DNA of 14,417 nucleotides, taken from assembly GCA_041591915.1 (NCBI GenBank), contig JBFHRB010000058.1:1-14417 (forward strand). Reading direction: 5' to 3'. Source of the DNA: JBFHRB01 sp041591915. Lineage in GTDB: Bacteria; Actinomycetota; Nitriliruptoria; Nitriliruptorales; Nitriliruptoraceae. Shown here piece after piece: positions 11,654 through 14,417 of this stretch. A model generated the notes under the pieces. The model did no database searches. It was not told the DNA's origin and worked only from the letters and a program-made list of their open reading frames with translations. Within the stretch, counting starts at the first letter, position 1. Each line of letters opens with the position of its first letter. Both the position numbers and the translations under genes were made by a program.

Positions 11654-12613
11654 TCAGTGCGCGGCGGCGGGCAGGTCCTCTCCGTGGTGGTGGTCGTGGC
11701 GGGTGACCAACCGCTTCACCGTCATGATCAGCCACCCGATGGCGAGGCCGACGACCGCGCTCAGCACCGTGTCGGTCGCCCAGCCGAGGAAGCCGCCGGC
11801 CGCTCCGGTCGCACCCCGGACGGCCTCGTCGGCGCCGTGGATCACGTCGTAGAGCAGGTCGACGTCGAACTCGTGCAGGCCCACGTAGAAGAGGTGGCCG
11901 CCGACGGCGAGCAGCATGAAGGTGCCGACCCACGCGAGCGTCGCCATCACGGTGGGCATCGCCTTGACGATGCGCTTGCCCAGCTTGGCGCGGCCGCCCC
12001 CGTCCTCGATGAGGGCCAGTCCGAAGTCGTCCGCCTTCACGATCAGTGCGACGACGCCGTACACGAGCAGGGTGATCACGACGGCGACGACCGCGAGGAC
12101 GGCCGCGCGCTCGAGGACGCCCGACTCGAGCCCGACCTCGTTGAGCGCGATGGTCATGATCTCCGCCGACAGGATCAGGTCGGTGCGCACGGCGTCGGCG
12201 ATGATCTTCTTCTCGTCGCGCTTGACGACCTTCTTCTCGTTGCCCTTGACCTTGTGGTGGCCGGTCACCTTGCCGTGCAGCGAGTGGGCGCCCTCGTACG
12301 CGAGGTAGCAGCCACCGAGCATCAGCAGCGGGGTGAGGAGGAACGACGCGAAGGTCGACAGCAGGAGCAGGGCGGGCAGCACGACCAGGAACTTGTTCCG
12401 CAGCGACCCCTTCGTGATCGCCACGATGATGGGGACCTCTCGCGCCGCGGCGATCCCACGGACGTACTGCGGGGTCACGGCGGCGTCGTCGATGAGGACG
12501 CCAGCCGCCTTCGAGGTCGCCTTGCCCGCGGCGGTCACCACGTCGTCCGCCGCAGCGGCGGCGAGCCTCGCCAGCGCGATGATGTCGTCGAGCAGGCCGA
12601 GCAGGCCACCCAT
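11654..12613 (-). CDS. DUF808 family (YedI-like) inner membrane protein
   Basis: This 319-residue protein is of the DUF808 family, and the length is typical. The N-terminus MGGLLGLLDDIIALARLAAAAADDV and the block GVLIDDAAVTPQYVRG are family hallmarks, followed by REVPIIVAITKGSLRNK. Predicted membrane segments lie at about 74-108 (two), 168-190, 215-240 and 275-297. A basic loop (HGKVTGHHKVKGNEKKVVKRDEKK) separates the first pair from the rest. The C-terminus is His-rich (HDHHHGED). The family's function is not established. AAGGAG at 12620-12625, 6 nt from the ATG, fixes the start; the open frame reaches 12709 but lacks such a site. It lies downstream of the SGNH hydrolase on the same strand, with a 150-bp gap that probably has its own promoter. 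Confidence 0.88.
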   Translation of the reverse strand: MGGLLGLLDDIIALARLAAAAADDVVTAAGKATSKAAGVLIDDAAVTPQYVRGIAAAREVPIIVAITKGSLRNKFLVVLPALLLLSTFASFLLTPLLMLGGCYLAYEGAHSLHGKVTGHHKVKGNEKKVVKRDEKKIIADAVRTDLILSAEIMTIALNEVGLESGVLERAAVLAVVAVVITLLVYGVVALIVKADDFGLALIEDGGGRAKLGKRIVKAMPTVMATLAWVGTFMLLAVGGHLFYVGLHEFDVDLLYDVIHGADEAVRGATGAAGGFLGWATDTVLSAVVGLAIGWLIMTVKRLVTRHDHHHGEDLPAAAH

Positions 12614-12640
12614 CAGGGGCTCCTTCTGTCGCCGGCACGT

Positions 12641-12646
12641 ACGGTA
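12641..12646 (-). promoter_or_regulatory. Candidate -10 hexamer for the DUF808 gene
   Basis: TACCGT (TAnnnT) on the minus strand would give a leader of about 20 nt containing the AAGGAG ribosome site. No good -35 is visible. The rest of the gap to 12763 has several GC-rich inverted stretches but no clear terminator. Confidence 0.35.
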
Positions 12647-12763
12647 GTTCGCGCGCCGAGAACAGCCCGGGCCAAGACGGAGCGCCCCCGCCGCGCCGTC
12701 ATCTGGCACCCGGGCCAGCAGCCGGGGGCGCGATGCCCTCGTCGGATCGCTCGGGTGCCGGTG

Positions 12764-13648
12764 TCAGCGCCCCGACGCGAGCGCGCCGACATCCAGGGCT
12801 CGGTGGAGCGCCTGCGCGAGGACCCGGTCACCCGCCTCGCTCGTGTGGATGTCGCAGGTGCCGTCCCCGCGGGGAAGCAGCAGCCCGGCGGCGCACGGGT
12901 CGCCACCCGCCCGTCTCGAGGCCTGCTCGAACGCCGCGAAGCCGTCGGCGACCGAGACGGGTCCCGGCACCGCGGAGGCGACGGCGTGCAGGACATCGCG
13001 TGACGCCAGGCTGATCCCGACCGACGTCGGGTCGGTGTAGTCGAGCGCGTAGTAGCCCACGAGGACGATCGGCCCCGAGTACCCGGCCAGGCGAAGCGCC
13101 CCGACCGTGACGGCGAGGTTGCCCCCCACGGCCGTCAGGACGGCGGCGAACTCCCCAGGCGTGCAGCCGTCCACGGGGTCGGCCTGGCACAGGAAGAGGT
13201 CGTTGGCCCCGAGCTGGATCGTGACGAGGCCCGTGTCGGGGTGCGCGCCGAGGAACGCGAGCGCCGCCTCGAGCTGCGTCTCGGCCGCCCAGTCGTGCTT
13301 GAGCCCGTACGTGGTCCGCACGAAGTCGCAGCCGTTGTCGGGTGCCGCCGCGGACAGGAAGCTGGCCGACGTCTCGCCCGGGCATGAGGCGTTCGTCACC
13401 TCGAGGAACGACCGGGACGCGAGCGCCTCGGGGTACCCGTGGTGGAAGTCAGGATCGACACCGGGTCCGGGCGGGTCCGAGGGATCGAACCCGTTGACCG
13501 GGTCCCATCCGTACGGGAGGGAGTCCCCCAGCGCCAGCCACGGGACCGCATTGCCCGGGCCAGCATGGCCCGGCGCTGCCACCAGCAGCGAGAGGAGCAT
13601 CGACACCATCAGCACGAGCGTCGAACGGCGAGCAGGCAGCGAGCGCAC
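12764..13648 (-). CDS. Secreted SGNH/GDSL-family hydrolase
   Basis: This 294-residue secreted protein has a signal peptide at residues 1-29 (RSLPARRS, then a hydrophobic core, cleaved near PGHA-GP). SGNH blocks are present: block I ALGDSLPYGW with Ser43 as nucleophile, block II around NASCPGETS, block III LGANDLF with Asn149, and block V CDIHTSEAG with Asp266 and His268. Six cysteines in the mature part could form disulfides. It is probably an esterase or lipase acting outside the cell; the substrate is unknown. The frame is open to an ATG at 13723, but the GTG at 13648 has a strong GGAGG at 13654-13658 and leaves the signal peptide at the very N-terminus, so I place the start there. It is divergent from the amidohydrolase gene. 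Confidence 0.88.
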   Translation of the reverse strand: MRSLPARRSTLVLMVSMLLSLLVAAPGHAGPGNAVPWLALGDSLPYGWDPVNGFDPSDPPGPGVDPDFHHGYPEALASRSFLEVTNASCPGETSASFLSAAAPDNGCDFVRTTYGLKHDWAAETQLEAALAFLGAHPDTGLVTIQLGANDLFLCQADPVDGCTPGEFAAVLTAVGGNLAVTVGALRLAGYSGPIVLVGYYALDYTDPTSVGISLASRDVLHAVASAVPGPVSVADGFAAFEQASRRAGGDPCAAGLLLPRGDGTCDIHTSEAGDRVLAQALHRALDVGALASGR

Positions 13649-13831
13649 GATGACCTCCGAGTGCGGGGGAACACGCGAGGTGCGACCCGTCGACGTTAGG
13701 GCCACCCGCCGGGCGCGCACCATGGCGTGCCCGGGCCAGCGGGGCCATCCTCCGTTCGGCCGCGGCCCGCGAGCACACTGTCCCCCCCAATGGCCCCGCG
13801 CCTGACCTGCGCTCCGACCCGCGGAGGAGAA

Positions 13832-13853
13832 TCCCTGACACGCGTGTCAGGGA
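13832..13853. promoter_or_regulatory. Perfect 22-bp palindromic operator
   Basis: Two 11-bp arms, TCCCTGACACG and its exact complement, meet at 13842/13843. It overlaps the -35 (CTGACA, 13835-13840) and most of the spacer of the promoter for the downstream amidohydrolase. Length, perfection and position are what is expected of a repressor operator, for example of a TetR-family dimer. No regulator gene is visible in the window. Confidence 0.75.
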
Positions 13854-13865
13854 ACGGGGTAGGCT
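13835..13865 (+). promoter_or_regulatory. Predicted promoter of the amidohydrolase gene
   Basis: The -35 is CTGACA (13835-13840) and the -10 is TAGGCT (13860-13865, within GTAGGCTG), with a 19-bp spacer; TGACAC with an 18-bp spacer is an alternative. The expected start is near 13872, giving a leader of about 45 nt with a GGAGG ribosome site. The left arm and centre of the palindrome overlap the -35 and spacer. Confidence 0.55.
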
Positions 13866-13916
13866 GGCACGGCCGGCCGCACCGGCGGCCGCTGCCCCCG
13901 AGGGGGAGGGATCGCG

Positions 13917-14417
13917 TTGCCGCTCACCGATGACACCCAGCTGGTCTCCGTCGACGACCACATCATCGAGCCGCCGCACGTCTGGGAGCACTATCTCCCA
14001 CCGAACCTGCGCGGCCGGGGCCCGCGGATCGTCGAGCTCGAGGGGCGCGTGCAGGCCTGGCTGCTCGACGGCGAGACGCACCCGCTGAACTTCCAGGGCA
14101 ACGCCGCCACACGGAAGTTCCGGTCCGAGGCCGGCAAGGGCGACGACCTGTACGCGCGCCACTACGAGGACATGATCGCCGGCGCCTACGACGTGCACGA
14201 GCGCGTCAAGTGCATGGACGAGGACGGGGTCGCCGTCGAGCTGCCGTTCCCGACGTTCCCGCGCTTCGCCGGCACGCGCTTCATCCCGCTCGCGCAGAAG
14301 GACCCCGAGCTCGCCCTCGGCTGCGTGCAGGCCTACAACGACTGGATGATCGACGAGTGGTGCGCGGCCTACCCGGACCGCTTCATCCCCCAGGTCCTCA
14401 TCCCGCTCTGGGACATC
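13917..14417 (+). CDS. Amidohydrolase-2 family metal-dependent hydrolase, N-terminal part
   Basis: The gene runs off the window, and 167 codons are visible without a stop. The N-terminus reads TQLVSVDDHIIEPPHVWEHYLPP. The D13-x-H15 followed by Glu18 is the first metal-binding motif of the TIM-barrel amidohydrolase-2 family (PF04909, COG2159). RVKCMDEDGVAVELPFPTFPRFAG and CVQAYNDWMIDEWCAAYPDRFIPQVLIPLWD also match the actinobacterial members, which share the wording of a mononuclear decarboxylase/hydrolase barrel. The substrate is unknown; relatives act on aromatic or lipid-derived acids. The TTG start at 13917 has GGAGG at 13905-13909, 7 nt away. The 22-bp operator over the promoter suggests expression is induced by a small molecule, perhaps the substrate. 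Confidence 0.85.
   Translation, partial: MPLTDDTQLVSVDDHIIEPPHVWEHYLPPNLRGRGPRIVELEGRVQAWLLDGETHPLNFQGNAATRKFRSEAGKGDDLYARHYEDMIAGAYDVHERVKCMDEDGVAVELPFPTFPRFAGTRFIPLAQKDPELALGCVQAYNDWMIDEWCAAYPDRFIPQVLIPLWDI

Noticed and set aside
11657..13003. 448-codon plus-strand frame spanning the DUF808 gene and part of the SGNH gene
   Set aside because: It is antisense to two recognisable protein genes and has no domain; its charged, repetitive composition is typical of a shadow frame.

Overview
The window is very GC-rich and gene-dense, uses many GTG and TTG starts, and encodes the CCA end in its tRNA gene. Glucosyl-3-phosphoglycerate synthase, a DUF3263/LytR_C gene pair as in Mycobacterium, and an M23 peptidase with cell-wall-binding (CWB2) repeats all point to an Actinomycetota chromosome. 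A deep-branching lineage such as Nitriliruptoria is my guess, not proven. It looks like core chromosome: I see no transposase, integrase, phage gene or CRISPR array.

Layout. Positions 1-2200: a partial FKBP-type prolyl isomerase lipoprotein (-), divergent from a Na+/Ca2+ exchanger family antiporter (+), then a class I glutamine amidotransferase (+). Positions 2189-4012: a secreted M23 peptidase with CWB2 repeats (-). Its stop codon and that of the amidotransferase lie inside one shared terminator hairpin. Positions 4266-7197: a sulfur-flavoured minus-strand block. In transcription order it holds a SAM-I riboswitch, a strong hairpin, a threonine synthase homologue (thrC), a MoaD/ThiS sulfur carrier ending in Gly-Gly, a 94-bp quasi-palindrome built of four 18-bp repeats, and a three-cysteine LarE sulfur transferase. 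Positions 7320-9596: gpgS (+), convergent with an AI-2E family transporter (-). Positions 9872-11454: a single-domain response regulator (+), convergent with a DUF3263 to LytR_C (VirR-like) operon (-). Positions 11546-13648: tRNA-Thr(TGT) (+), a DUF808 membrane protein (-) and a secreted SGNH hydrolase (-). Positions 13649-14417: a perfect 22-bp palindromic operator over the promoter of a partial amidohydrolase-2 gene (+), which runs off the window.

The main lead is the riboswitch-thrC-moaD-larE block. A SAM riboswitch normally controls methionine or SAM supply, so finding one on a threonine synthase homologue beside a sulfur carrier suggests that this PLP enzyme may make homocysteine from O-phosphohomoserine and a protein thiocarboxylate. 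That would parallel CysM-CysO cysteine synthesis in mycobacteria. LarE, which converts a carboxylate to a thiocarboxylate, is a conceivable partner. The gene identities and the riboswitch are read directly from sequence; the pathway is inference.

Promoters recur in one form: a TAnnnT -10 hexamer (three times the octamer GTAGGCTG), in several cases 6-7 nt before an ATG that lacks a Shine-Dalgarno, which suggests leaderless transcripts.
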